NCBI GenBank assembly: GCA_030684395.1 | Contig: JAUXTT010000017.1 | Location: 496,001 to 560,000, forward strand | Direction: 5' to 3' | Length of the DNA stretch: 64,000 bases | From: Bacteroidota bacterium | GTDB taxonomy: Bacteria > Bacteroidota > Bacteroidia > B-17B0 > Aurantibacillaceae | Shown: piece by piece, positions 37,543 through 44,999 of the stretch | How the letters are laid out: every line of letters begins with the position of its first letter | Numbering within the stretch: the stretch's first letter is position 1 | Translations under genes and position numbers: made by a program | Notes under the pieces: model-generated | Told to the model about the DNA's origin: nothing | The model's input: only the letters and a program-made list of their open reading frames with translations | Database searches by the model: none

Positions 37543-37737
37543 TTAAAGTTTACCCTTTTTCTTTAAATGAGCCATTACCTTTTCAAAAGGAAGGCTCTGC
37601 TCCTCGGAGCGTACTTCGGCAACAATAATATCCAGCATATCATCCAATTGTTCCGAATGTTTTTTAAATAGATTATAGTCAATAACAACCGCCTTCTTTT
37701 TGTTATGTTCATCCATTATATAGCTTATTCCTTTCAT
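37543..37737 (-). CDS. Antitoxin of the RelE/ParE pair
   Basis: 64-residue protein directly upstream of the toxin, one base apart. The N-terminus KKAVVIDYNLFKKH resembles Phd/YefM- or DUF-type antitoxins, with an acidic/helical C-terminus for toxin binding. The start could also be the internal Met8 (MDEHNKK). A TAAATTTG box at 37764-37771 lies upstream on the same strand. Confidence 0.85.
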   Translation of the reverse strand: MKGISYIMDEHNKKKAVVIDYNLFKKHSEQLDDMLDIIVAEVRSEEQSLPFEKVMAHLKKKGKL

Positions 37738-37763
37738 GCTCCCTTTTTAGTAGTCCTTATAAG

Positions 37764-37771
37764 CAAATTTA
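37764..37771 (-). promoter_or_regulatory. -7 box of the toxin-antitoxin operon
   Basis: TAAATTTG on the minus strand fits TAnnTTTG, 26 bases upstream of the antitoxin ATG. No TTTG at the right distance. Confidence 0.45.
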
Positions 37772-37849
37772 GTGATTTAAATTAAATTCCACTATAAGTA
37801 TTTACACTACCCTTTTTGGGCTAAAGATGATTTGCCTTCCTCTCACCTC

Positions 37850-37918
37850 AATACACTTACTCCCGTAGAAGCTTTAATGAAGCTGAACGAGATCAAGAAA
37901 ATGATTGGGGGGAAGTAG
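37850..37918 (+). pseudogene. mutS: Displaced 3' fragment of mutS (right direct repeat)
   Basis: Reads as the same 22 C-terminal MutS residues in frame, with stop TAG instead of TAA. Upstream of 37848 the similarity to mutS stops abruptly. Only synonymous differences to the functional end imply that it diverged while still coding, so it is a former mutS end left behind by an insertion or allele exchange. Confidence 0.85.
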
Positions 37919-37932
37919 TATAAAGCTCTTTA

Positions 37933-38289
37933 TCAGGATTTACTTTTCACTTTTTTTAAAAGTTCATTGTGCTCCTTCAGCAACTTATTATACTCCTCCA
38001 ATAAAGCTATATACTTCTTCTCCAAACTTTCGTAACCGGGCGAGGGCTCTTTTACACTGTGGCTTTCTGTCCCAATAGTACTATACTTCCTGAGCTCTTT
38101 TATTTCATCCGCGAAATTGTAGTTGATTATCTTCCCGATTTCTTCCATCAGCATCAAATCAATTTTAGCCTGCTGAAAAAGATTATAGATGTGCTGACGC
38201 GTATAATTTATTCGTTTGGCAAGTTTGGTAATAGGATATTCGCTCTTGCGTACCGCTGTTTCCAGTATAGAACCCATGTGTTTACTCAT
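37933..38289 (-). CDS. HTH protein with C-terminal coiled coil, paralog 1
   Basis: 118 residues. N-terminal helix-turn-helix region (LAKRINYTRQHIYNLFQQAK, about 22-45), then a polar linker, then a coiled coil (EKKYIALLEEYNKLLKEHNELLKKV) at the C-terminus. It is clearly paralogous to the protein at 38403-38750: the N-terminal 60 residues are largely shared (VRKSEYPI.KLA...YTRQH.YNLFQQ). The pair looks like DNA-binding proteins that dimerise by the coiled coil. A 16-base motif lies 24 bases upstream of the start, as for the paralog. Targets unknown. Confidence 0.85.
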   Translation of the reverse strand: MSKHMGSILETAVRKSEYPITKLAKRINYTRQHIYNLFQQAKIDLMLMEEIGKIINYNFADEIKELRKYSTIGTESHSVKEPSPGYESLEKKYIALLEEYNKLLKEHNELLKKVKSKS

Positions 38290-38312
38290 GAGTGCAAGTA
38301 ATAAACACTTTC

Positions 38313-38328
38313 GTATAATATATTTTAC
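38313..38328. promoter_or_regulatory. Shared 16-base upstream motif, copy 1
   Basis: GTATAATATATTTTAC, 14 of 16 bases identical to the motif at 38774, and at the same distance (24 bases) from its gene's start. Candidate operator or inherited promoter part. Confidence 0.5.
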
Positions 38329-38402
38329 GTTATTTTTTACAAATAAGTAAAGAAGCGCTTACGGTTGTGGAGATGGAAATTCGGGTAACAGAAATCCCGG
38401 TT

Positions 38403-38750
38403 CTATTTCCCGGTATTTTTGAGTAGTTCGGCGTATTCAGTCTGGAGCTTGCTATACTTCTCCAGCAGATCAATGTACTTTTTTTCCAGCGTTCCGTATT
38501 CGACCGAAAACTCTCCAACAGGTTCACCACTTGCATGTTTCCCATATTTCTTTAACACCTTAACCTCGTCCGAAAAATCATGCCTGATTATCTTCCCGAT
38601 TTCTTCCAGCAAAGCTATATCCACATTGGGCTGCTGAAACAGGTTATACATGTGTTGGCGTGTGTAACCTATTTGCCTCGCCAGTTTGCTAATGGGATAC
38701 TCGCTTTTCCGCACGGCATTTTCGAGAATATTGCCCAAGTGTTTTTGCAT
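38403..38750 (-). CDS. HTH protein with C-terminal coiled coil, paralog 2
   Basis: 115 residues with the same layout as its downstream neighbour: HTH-like LARQIGYTRQHMYNLFQQPN, middle helix GKIIRHDFSDEVKVLKKYG, and a C-terminal coiled coil EKKYIDLLEKYSKLQTEYAELL. The tandem arrangement with matching upstream DNA points to a local duplication. Divergence is considerable, so the duplication is not recent. The inverted repeat TTTGACA..TGTCAAA lies 46 bases upstream. Function beyond DNA binding is not inferred. Confidence 0.85.
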   Translation of the reverse strand: MQKHLGNILENAVRKSEYPISKLARQIGYTRQHMYNLFQQPNVDIALLEEIGKIIRHDFSDEVKVLKKYGKHASGEPVGEFSVEYGTLEKKYIDLLEKYSKLQTEYAELLKNTGK

Positions 38751-38773
38751 GTATGCAAGAAAAGAACTAGTTA

Positions 38774-38789
38774 GTAAAAAATATTTTAC
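38774..38789. promoter_or_regulatory. Shared 16-base upstream motif, copy 2
   Basis: GTAAAAAATATTTTAC, with arms GTAAAA/TTTTAC forming a perfect palindrome around AATA; 24 bases upstream of the paralog 2 start. Confidence 0.5.
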
Positions 38790-38795
38790 TCATTA

Positions 38796-38813
38796 TTTGA
38801 CAATTGTGTCAAA
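38796..38813. promoter_or_regulatory. Inverted repeat TTTGACA-ATTG-TGTCAAA
   Basis: Perfect 7-bp arms around 4 bases, 46 bases upstream of paralog 2. Operator-like; no equivalent was found upstream of paralog 1. The remainder of the 38751-38950 gap shows no gene. Confidence 0.45.
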
Positions 38814-38950
38814 TTATTATACATTAGCTGCTGTTTTCAGGATCCCTTAATTCTAAAATACACGGTCAAATGGACGTAAACTCATACCAATCGATGCTTG
38901 TAGCTGTTTTAAGGGCTGCTTTTAACTCACATAAAATTAGTGCCGACAGT

Positions 38951-39199
38951 TCATAGTTCTTCAAAACCCCGGGAGAAAAATTCTTTCAGGGACTTTTTGT
39001 GAAGCTTAAGGATCTTTAACAGGGAACGAAGTGTTATGTTAGAACCATTTTCTATCCGCCAGTATTGTTTGCGGTCGAGGTTATGGTCAAGTGCAAATGT
39101 TTCGTAGCTTGTATAGCCCGCTTTCACCCGTAGTTCCTTTATTTTTTCTCCCAGTTTACGGATATGTAAATCCGATATGTCGTGCTGCTTTTTAGCCAT
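38951..39199 (-). CDS. XRE-family HTH transcriptional regulator
   Basis: 82-residue regulator counted from the ATG at 39199 (MAKKQHDISDLH). A Cro/C1-type HTH covers about 15-70: LGEKIKELRVKAGYTSYETFALDHNLDRKQYWRIENG. A longer frame runs into the divergent gene's leader and codes for an unlikely Cys-rich start, so I reject it. It is divergent from the S74/T9SS fibre gene with 94 bases between, which hold a two-part inverted repeat (39201-39253). It may control itself and the surface cluster. Confidence 0.87.
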   Translation of the reverse strand: MAKKQHDISDLHIRKLGEKIKELRVKAGYTSYETFALDHNLDRKQYWRIENGSNITLRSLLKILKLHKKSLKEFFSRGFEEL

Positions 39200-39200
39200 T

Positions 39201-39253
39201 TGCAATCGTAAATGTTCAATAAAAGCCCGGCAATATTTACGGCATATATTGCA
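39201..39253. promoter_or_regulatory. Two-part inverted repeat in a divergent intergenic region
   Basis: TGCAAT and CGTAAAT on the left are matched by ATTTACG and ATTGCA on the right. It lies between the XRE gene and the fibre gene, where an autoregulatory operator would be expected. Confidence 0.4.
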
Positions 39254-39293
39254 CAATTCATTTTTTTTAATTACATTTATAATAGAACAGGTA

Positions 39294-41468
39294 ATGATCT
39301 CATCTAAAAAACTGATGGTTCTTTTAACAGCCATAACAACAATTAATTCCATTAACGCTCAGATAAAAGTATTTACGGGAGGCAACACTATTGTTGGCTC
39401 CACCAGCAGCCCTGTTTCGGGAGCAAAACTACAGGTTGCCGGAACAAGCATTTTTACAACAGCTACCGGAACAGTAACACCCACTTCGGCGGCTTATATT
39501 CCTTCTGTAAACGCTTACTCCTCGGCTTCAACTCCTGACTATACATGGAGCGGCAATATTACTACCGGATTATTTCATCCTGCCAGTAATGTGTTGGGAT
39601 TTACCACTAACGGCACAGAGAGAATGCGTGTCCACTCCAATGGTTGTGTTGGAATTGGAACTACAAGTCCGCAAGAGTTTTTTCAATTAGGCGACCGCTT
39701 TACATTTCACAACGGCGCCACAAAATACTTAGGTTACAATTCTTATTATGATGCGGGGGCATCAACCAATAAACGGTTGGTTGCTGATTATGCATCTTCC
39801 ATTGCTTTTGGAAGTGGCGATATTTATTTTAACATTGCAGCAAGCAGCACTGCCGGCAGCTCAATTACCTTTACTGATGCGTTGCATATAAAGAACGATG
39901 GGAAAATAGGAATTGACAATGCTTATCCTGGTTATAAATTAGATGTTGCCAACGGAGATGTTAACATTCCTTCTTCTACCAGTTATGGTTATCGTGTTGG
40001 GGGTAATATAATATTGACTCAGAGAAACATTACATCAAGCCTGTTTGTTGGTAACGGGTCAGGTAACTCTACCACAGCTTCTAATAATACTGCTGTTGGT
40101 TACAAGGCTCTTTATACTGCTACTTCTGCTACACCAAACAATGCTTTTGGGGCCTATGCTTTGTATAATAACACTACAGGTTATTTTAATTTGGCTATGG
40201 GTGACAGTGCAATGTACTCTACAACAACCGGATTAGGAAATGTGGCTATTGGCTCTTATTCTATGCGGAAAAACACAACCGCTTCCAATAATACAGCTGT
40301 GGGAGGAAAAACAATGTATGCTAATACAACTGGCGTTGGTAATGCTGCTTTTGGCTGGGCAACTCTTACATCAAATACTACAGGGGCCAACTCTTCAGCA
40401 TACGGCTATCAATCTCTTTTTTACAATACTACCGGTAATAATAACTCTGCAATTGGATTTAAGTCACTATTTAACAATACCACTGGCTCTGATAACACTG
40501 CCCTGGGAGTTAACACTGGATTGACCTGTGTTACCGGTTCTTACAATACATTTGTTGGCGAATATGCAGACGCAGGGGGCAACAATTACCAAAACGCTAC
40601 CGCTGTAGGTTATGGTGCAGTAGTTTCTGCAAGCAATAAAATCAGAATAGGGAATGCCTCTGTTACTGAAATTGCAGGACAGGTTGGCTGGACTACTCTT
40701 TCTGATTCACGTTTTAAAACCGATGTGCAGGAAAATGTAAAAGGCTTGGAGTTCATTAAAAAACTAAGGCCCGTTACATATAAAGTGAATACTGCTCAGC
40801 TAGACGATTACCTGATTCAAAACATGCCCGATAGTGTTAAGCTAATGCACAAAGCAGGGATGAGTTTTACAGTCTCTTCGGCTACTATTCACTCCGGCTT
40901 TCTTGCCCAGGAAGTGGAACTAGCCGCACAACAGGTGGGATATACAAACACAATTGTAAGTGCGCCGGCTAACGAAAATGATGTATACGGAATTGCCTAT
41001 GGTGAATTAGTAGTTCCACTGGTAAAAGCAATGCAGGAACAAAATGCGCAGGTTGACAGCCTTATAAAAACCACGCACAAACTGGATTCAGTAAACAGTG
41101 TATTGCAAAATCAATTAAACGATGTGGTAAACAACTGCTGTCAGACCAAAGCCGGTGCAGGAACCCTTAATCGATCAGGCATCCAACCAGAAACCTCTAA
41201 CCAGGAACAGGTTAACTGGCTTGCCCAAAATAAACCCAACCCGTTCAATAAAGAAACAACGATTGAATACAATGTAATACAAGAAGGAAAAGGTAGTATT
41301 ATGATTTTTGATATGAATGGGAAATTATTAAAAACAATTCCTGTGAAAATTCCCGGAAAAGGAAGCATAATCATTAATGGCAACGATTTTATTGCAGGCA
41401 TATATTACTACAGTTTGGTGGTAAATGATGTGGAGGTGGATACCAAGAAAATGATTTTAACGGAGTAG
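39294..41468 (+). CDS. Trimeric fibre-like protein with S74 self-cleaving chaperone domain and T9SS tail
   Basis: 724 residues from the ATG at 39294, which begins a proper signal peptide (cleavage after INA). Order of parts: a beta-rich region; YadA-head-like repeats, about residues 255-425 (N.A.G..A...NTTG..N.A.G); a Peptidase_S74 domain from about 465 with S470-D-S-R-F-K475, the spacing of the Ser/Lys pair of phage endosialidase chaperones; a coiled coil near 580-610; and a type A T9SS sorting domain (NKPNPFNKETTIEY to MILTE). The S74 domain normally trimerises a fibre and cuts itself off. First gene of a same-strand cluster to 47551. Confidence 0.9.
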   Translation: MISSKKLMVLLTAITTINSINAQIKVFTGGNTIVGSTSSPVSGAKLQVAGTSIFTTATGTVTPTSAAYIPSVNAYSSASTPDYTWSGNITTGLFHPASNVLGFTTNGTERMRVHSNGCVGIGTTSPQEFFQLGDRFTFHNGATKYLGYNSYYDAGASTNKRLVADYASSIAFGSGDIYFNIAASSTAGSSITFTDALHIKNDGKIGIDNAYPGYKLDVANGDVNIPSSTSYGYRVGGNIILTQRNITSSLFVGNGSGNSTTASNNTAVGYKALYTATSATPNNAFGAYALYNNTTGYFNLAMGDSAMYSTTTGLGNVAIGSYSMRKNTTASNNTAVGGKTMYANTTGVGNAAFGWATLTSNTTGANSSAYGYQSLFYNTTGNNNSAIGFKSLFNNTTGSDNTALGVNTGLTCVTGSYNTFVGEYADAGGNNYQNATAVGYGAVVSASNKIRIGNASVTEIAGQVGWTTLSDSRFKTDVQENVKGLEFIKKLRPVTYKVNTAQLDDYLIQNMPDSVKLMHKAGMSFTVSSATIHSGFLAQEVELAAQQVGYTNTIVSAPANENDVYGIAYGELVVPLVKAMQEQNAQVDSLIKTTHKLDSVNSVLQNQLNDVVNNCCQTKAGAGTLNRSGIQPETSNQEQVNWLAQNKPNPFNKETTIEYNVIQEGKGSIMIFDMNGKLLKTIPVKIPGKGSIIINGNDFIAGIYYYSLVVNDVEVDTKKMILTE

Positions 41469-41471
41469 GCC

Positions 41472-42749
41472 ATGAAAGAACTTATAAAATATAAAAAATG
41501 CGCATTGGTTGCTCTGATCATGATTATTACAACCGTACAAGTGAAAGCGCAATTACCTAAATATAACCCATTGTACGATTCTGTTTTTATAGAGAATTTT
41601 AATGGTAGTGTTTTAGATACCGCCAAATGGAAAACAAGTTATGATTGGGGAAATTTTTTTAACAGTGACACTATTGGCTGTATGGTTTCCGGTAGTAGGG
41701 TAATACATGATTTAGCCTGCCTGGATTATGATGCATTTGATACTACCAACAGAGTTATTAGTAATGGTACGTGTAAAATGATCTTGCGTAAAGAAAATGT
41801 TCAGGGTATAATTCCTTTGTTTTACAATTGTGATTCCACTGAATGTAACGGAAGAACCTGTTACTATAATTCAGATAGCACCGTTCACTTCTGCATGAGC
41901 TCTGACACCCTTAACTTCAAATATACTAACACCATGCTGCAAAGTAAGGCAGAATTTAAATACGGTTATTTTGAAATTCGTTTCCGTTTTCCCGGATGGA
42001 CTTCATCGGCATACAATGGCTACTCCCCAACTTTTTGGTTGTGGAATGCCACTACTCCAAACCCATGGAGCGAAATAGATATTTATGAAATATATGGGAC
42101 CAACGGTAAATTCACTAATTGTATTCATGTTGATGCAACAGTAGACGGAATAAAAGAAGGCACTGTTGATCCGATACCAACCCCTCCTGGGGAACCATTT
42201 ATATCATTAAACCAATGGCACACTGCTTCTGTGAACTGGACACCGGATTCAATTGGGTTTTATCTCGATGATACTTTCATACGCGCCAGTGTAAACGATA
42301 CCAATCAATATTTACAGCCTATGGCCATGTTTATTGAAAACACCATCCCTTTGTTTTTTAGCTGCTCCGGTGTTGATTCAACAAACACTACTTTTCCTAT
42401 TACTTACGAAATAGATTATGTGAAAGCATGGCAACCTAAATTGGTCTGCGATTCAAATAAAGTTTATTGCAACACAACTCAAAGCACGTTTAATAGCAAA
42501 CATTATCAAAGCCTTACTTTGGGCGGGAGCGGATGCTCGGCTACATTTAATAACGGAATAAACACCGCCAAAGGTGTAGATTACGTACTCTTACAGGAAG
42601 GTTTTGAAGTTGGAAGCAATATGTCAATGTTGATAAGCACTGAACCTTGTTGGAACGGGCAGGTGATGCAACAAAGCACTATTAATACGCCTATACCTTC
42701 GCCCACCAATTTAAAGCAAGTTGTTTCATCTAAATACCCAACGAACTAA
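41472..42749 (+). CDS. Secreted glycoside hydrolase family 16
   Basis: 425 residues with a signal peptide (cleavage after VKA). The GH16 jelly roll covers about 30-320 with the active-site signature EIDIYE (nucleophile Glu201, Asp203, acid/base Glu206), preceded by KYGYFEIRFRFPGW. It cuts beta-1,3/1,4 glucans, agar-like galactans or similar; the substrate is not readable. The C-terminal 100 residues form a small beta domain (GVDYVLLQEGFEVGSNM) like those that precede sorting signals, but no T9SS tail follows. It begins 3 bases after the fibre gene. Confidence 0.92.
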   Translation: MKELIKYKKCALVALIMIITTVQVKAQLPKYNPLYDSVFIENFNGSVLDTAKWKTSYDWGNFFNSDTIGCMVSGSRVIHDLACLDYDAFDTTNRVISNGTCKMILRKENVQGIIPLFYNCDSTECNGRTCYYNSDSTVHFCMSSDTLNFKYTNTMLQSKAEFKYGYFEIRFRFPGWTSSAYNGYSPTFWLWNATTPNPWSEIDIYEIYGTNGKFTNCIHVDATVDGIKEGTVDPIPTPPGEPFISLNQWHTASVNWTPDSIGFYLDDTFIRASVNDTNQYLQPMAMFIENTIPLFFSCSGVDSTNTTFPITYEIDYVKAWQPKLVCDSNKVYCNTTQSTFNSKHYQSLTLGGSGCSATFNNGINTAKGVDYVLLQEGFEVGSNMSMLISTEPCWNGQVMQQSTINTPIPSPTNLKQVVSSKYPTN

Positions 42750-42752
42750 ACC

Positions 42753-43448
42753 ATGAGAAGAATACTTATCATAGTGCTATTTCTTTTGATTGGGCGGAAC
42801 GTGAAGAGTCAAACATTCGTACATGATGTTATTGGCCGATATTTGTGCGAAAGAAAACTTCTTGACGTGAACAACAACCCTGTCATTCCAAATTGTATTT
42901 GCTATTTTGAACTATGGCCCAATACCATGTTTTCGAATTGCGTCGAATATCAGGATTCCTGTTTTGGAGGAGGCTTGTGGGAACATATTTATATGGAAGT
43001 TGAGGTATTATCCGATAGTACTTTTCAGGGCTTCGATCCCTGGACCCAACCAGAATTAGCAACAGGTAAACTATATGCCAACGACAGCATTTACTATCGA
43101 ATATTTTATCCTTCTCCACCAACATATAATAGATGGAAAGAATTTCGCGGTTTTAAATTATACAGTTTTGTTGGTATAGAAGAGTTAAATAAACCCGAAA
43201 ACGAACTAATGATTAGCCCGCAGCCTGCAAGTGATGTAATGCACATACAAAGTACTCAGGTTCTTTTTACCCAAAAAGAACCGCCCAAGCTGTATGATAT
43301 GAGTGGGAAAGAAATAAAATTACCAGTACAGTTTATCAATGCTAACACTTATAAAGTGGATGTACGCGGGTTAAGCCCGGGAGTATTTATCTTAGCAATA
43401 AAAACTGAAAAAGGTGTTTTAAAGAAAAAATTTATTGTGCAACATTAA
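42753..43448 (+). CDS. Small T9SS cargo protein of unknown function
   Basis: 231 residues: a signal peptide (cleavage after VKS), a Cys-rich beta domain of about 120 residues (CERKLL, CICYFELW, CVEYQDSCFGGG) not recognised, and a type A sorting domain from about 150 (ISPQPASDVMHIQ to KKKFIVQH). It follows the GH16 gene after 3 bases, so it should be co-expressed and exported with the other surface proteins. Confidence 0.85.
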   Translation: MRRILIIVLFLLIGRNVKSQTFVHDVIGRYLCERKLLDVNNNPVIPNCICYFELWPNTMFSNCVEYQDSCFGGGLWEHIYMEVEVLSDSTFQGFDPWTQPELATGKLYANDSIYYRIFYPSPPTYNRWKEFRGFKLYSFVGIEELNKPENELMISPQPASDVMHIQSTQVLFTQKEPPKLYDMSGKEIKLPVQFINANTYKVDVRGLSPGVFILAIKTEKGVLKKKFIVQH

Positions 43449-43503
43449 ATGGCTATTGTAAGTAAGTATATTGTGCAAGCATTAAAAAACAGAATAGATT
43501 TAT

Positions 43504-44934
43504 ATGGTATTTAGTAGTGGGGTATTTCTGGTTTATTTTCTGCCTTTTTTTCTTCTGATTTATTTTGCAGTGGGGAAGAAATTTAAAAACGCTGTTTTAC
43601 TGCTGTCCAGCATTCTGTTTTATATGTGGGGGGCTCCCCTGTTTATTTTTGCAATACTCGCCACCACCACACTCGATTTTTACCTGGTGAAAATAATGAA
43701 CGATGCCACAAGCGAACGGAAACGTAAAATGTTCCTGGTTCTGTCCTTGTGTCTTAATCTCGGAATGCTTTTTTATTTTAAGTATTGTAATTTTTTTGTT
43801 GAGAACTTTAACATGGCTCTTAGTGGTCTTGGCATGAAACAGGTTCAGTGGACACAGGTTGTTTTACCAATAGGAATTTCTTTTTACACCTTTGAAAGCC
43901 TTACCTATGTGGTTGATGTATACAGAAGGTTACACAAGCCTCTGAAAAATTTCTGGCAGTATCAAACCTATATTCTTCTTTTCCCAAAACTTATAGCCGG
44001 ACCTATCATACGCTATCATGAGATAGGCGACCAGCTTACCGATCGTAGCGAAAACGAAACACTAAATAATAAAATAAGTGGTATGTGCCGCTTTATTATA
44101 GGGTTATCAAAAAAGGTGCTCATCGCTAATATCATGGCCGAGAAGGCGGATATTCTATTCGCTATTCCTGAAAATGAGTTGATACCCAGCGGGGTTGCCT
44201 GGCTTGGAATGCTCGCATATACTTTCCAAATCTATTTCGATTTTTCGGGCTATTCAGATATGGCTATTGGGATAGGGCGTATGCTTGGGTTTAAATTCCC
44301 GGAGAATTTCAACAATCCTTATCTCGCAGGCAGTATAACCGAGTTTTGGCGAAGATGGCACATGACGTTGGGCAACTGGATGAGAAACTACCTTTATATA
44401 CCTCTCGGTGGAAATAAGGTAAACTCAAGGATGAGGCTATACTTCAATCTGTGGATTGTTTTTCTGGCATCCGGTTTTTGGCATGGCGCAGCCTGGACTT
44501 TTATTTTTTGGGGAGCGTATCATGGTTTGTTTTTGGTGCTGGAGCGGATATTCTTGTTAAAAGTATATGAAAAAATCGGGCGTTTTGTTTCCACCATTAT
44601 CACATTCTTTTTAGTTGCTGTTGGTTGGATTTTTTTCAGGAGTGATACTGTTACACAGGGATTTGCAGTTATACAAAGCATGTTTAGCTTTACAGGAGAA
44701 TGTCCTCCGCTTTTTATAGAGCCCCAATTTATTGCGCTTTTAGGTCTTGCATTCTTCTTTTCGTTTTTTGCCTTGTCTGAAAAAACCAGATCTTTACAAA
44801 ACATCATTTATTTTTCGGATTATACAACAAAGCAAACACTCGTTTTTACCGGAGTGGCCGCTTGTCTGTATATATTATCTCTGGCATCTATATTGTCTAC
44901 CGATTTTAATCCGTTCATTTATTTCCGGTTTTAA
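43504..44934 (+). CDS. MBOAT-family O-acyltransferase (AlgI-like)
   Basis: 476-residue polytopic membrane protein of the AlgI/DltB branch of the MBOAT family. The catalytic His327 is in SGFWHGAAWTF; the conserved EFWRRWHMTLGNWMRNYLYIPLGG lies before it and QIYFDFSGYSDMAIG further upstream. It moves acyl groups (usually acetyl) across the membrane for transfer to an exported polysaccharide. The AlgJ/AlgX-like partner follows after 65 bases. The polymer is unknown; GH16 in the same cluster hints at a beta-glucan or galactan. Confidence 0.94.
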   Translation: MVFSSGVFLVYFLPFFLLIYFAVGKKFKNAVLLLSSILFYMWGAPLFIFAILATTTLDFYLVKIMNDATSERKRKMFLVLSLCLNLGMLFYFKYCNFFVENFNMALSGLGMKQVQWTQVVLPIGISFYTFESLTYVVDVYRRLHKPLKNFWQYQTYILLFPKLIAGPIIRYHEIGDQLTDRSENETLNNKISGMCRFIIGLSKKVLIANIMAEKADILFAIPENELIPSGVAWLGMLAYTFQIYFDFSGYSDMAIGIGRMLGFKFPENFNNPYLAGSITEFWRRWHMTLGNWMRNYLYIPLGGNKVNSRMRLYFNLWIVFLASGFWHGAAWTFIFWGAYHGLFLVLERIFLLKVYEKIGRFVSTIITFFLVAVGWIFFRSDTVTQGFAVIQSMFSFTGECPPLFIEPQFIALLGLAFFFSFFALSEKTRSLQNIIYFSDYTTKQTLVFTGVAACLYILSLASILSTDFNPFIYFRF

Positions 44935-44999
44935 CTAATGTTGAATAATATAAAAGCTAAAAATAGTATAACAACAAATTTATCTTCACACAGCTTAAA

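Noticed and set aside
37180-37918. mutS end duplication as an assembly error
   Set aside because: The copies differ at seven synonymous or stop positions and have different flanks, which an assembly collapse would not create.
39177-39293. Longer N-terminus for the fibre protein
   Set aside because: It would bury the signal peptide 39 residues inside; the ATG at 39294 starts it properly.
38951-39352. Longer 133-residue version of the XRE regulator
   Set aside because: The extra N-terminus crosses the divergent gene's leader and the inverted repeat and reads as an unlikely Cys-rich segment; ATG 39199 is preferred.
40050-40550. Recurring NTTG-type DNA repeats
   Set aside because: They are the YadA-head-like coding repeats of the fibre protein, not an independent element.
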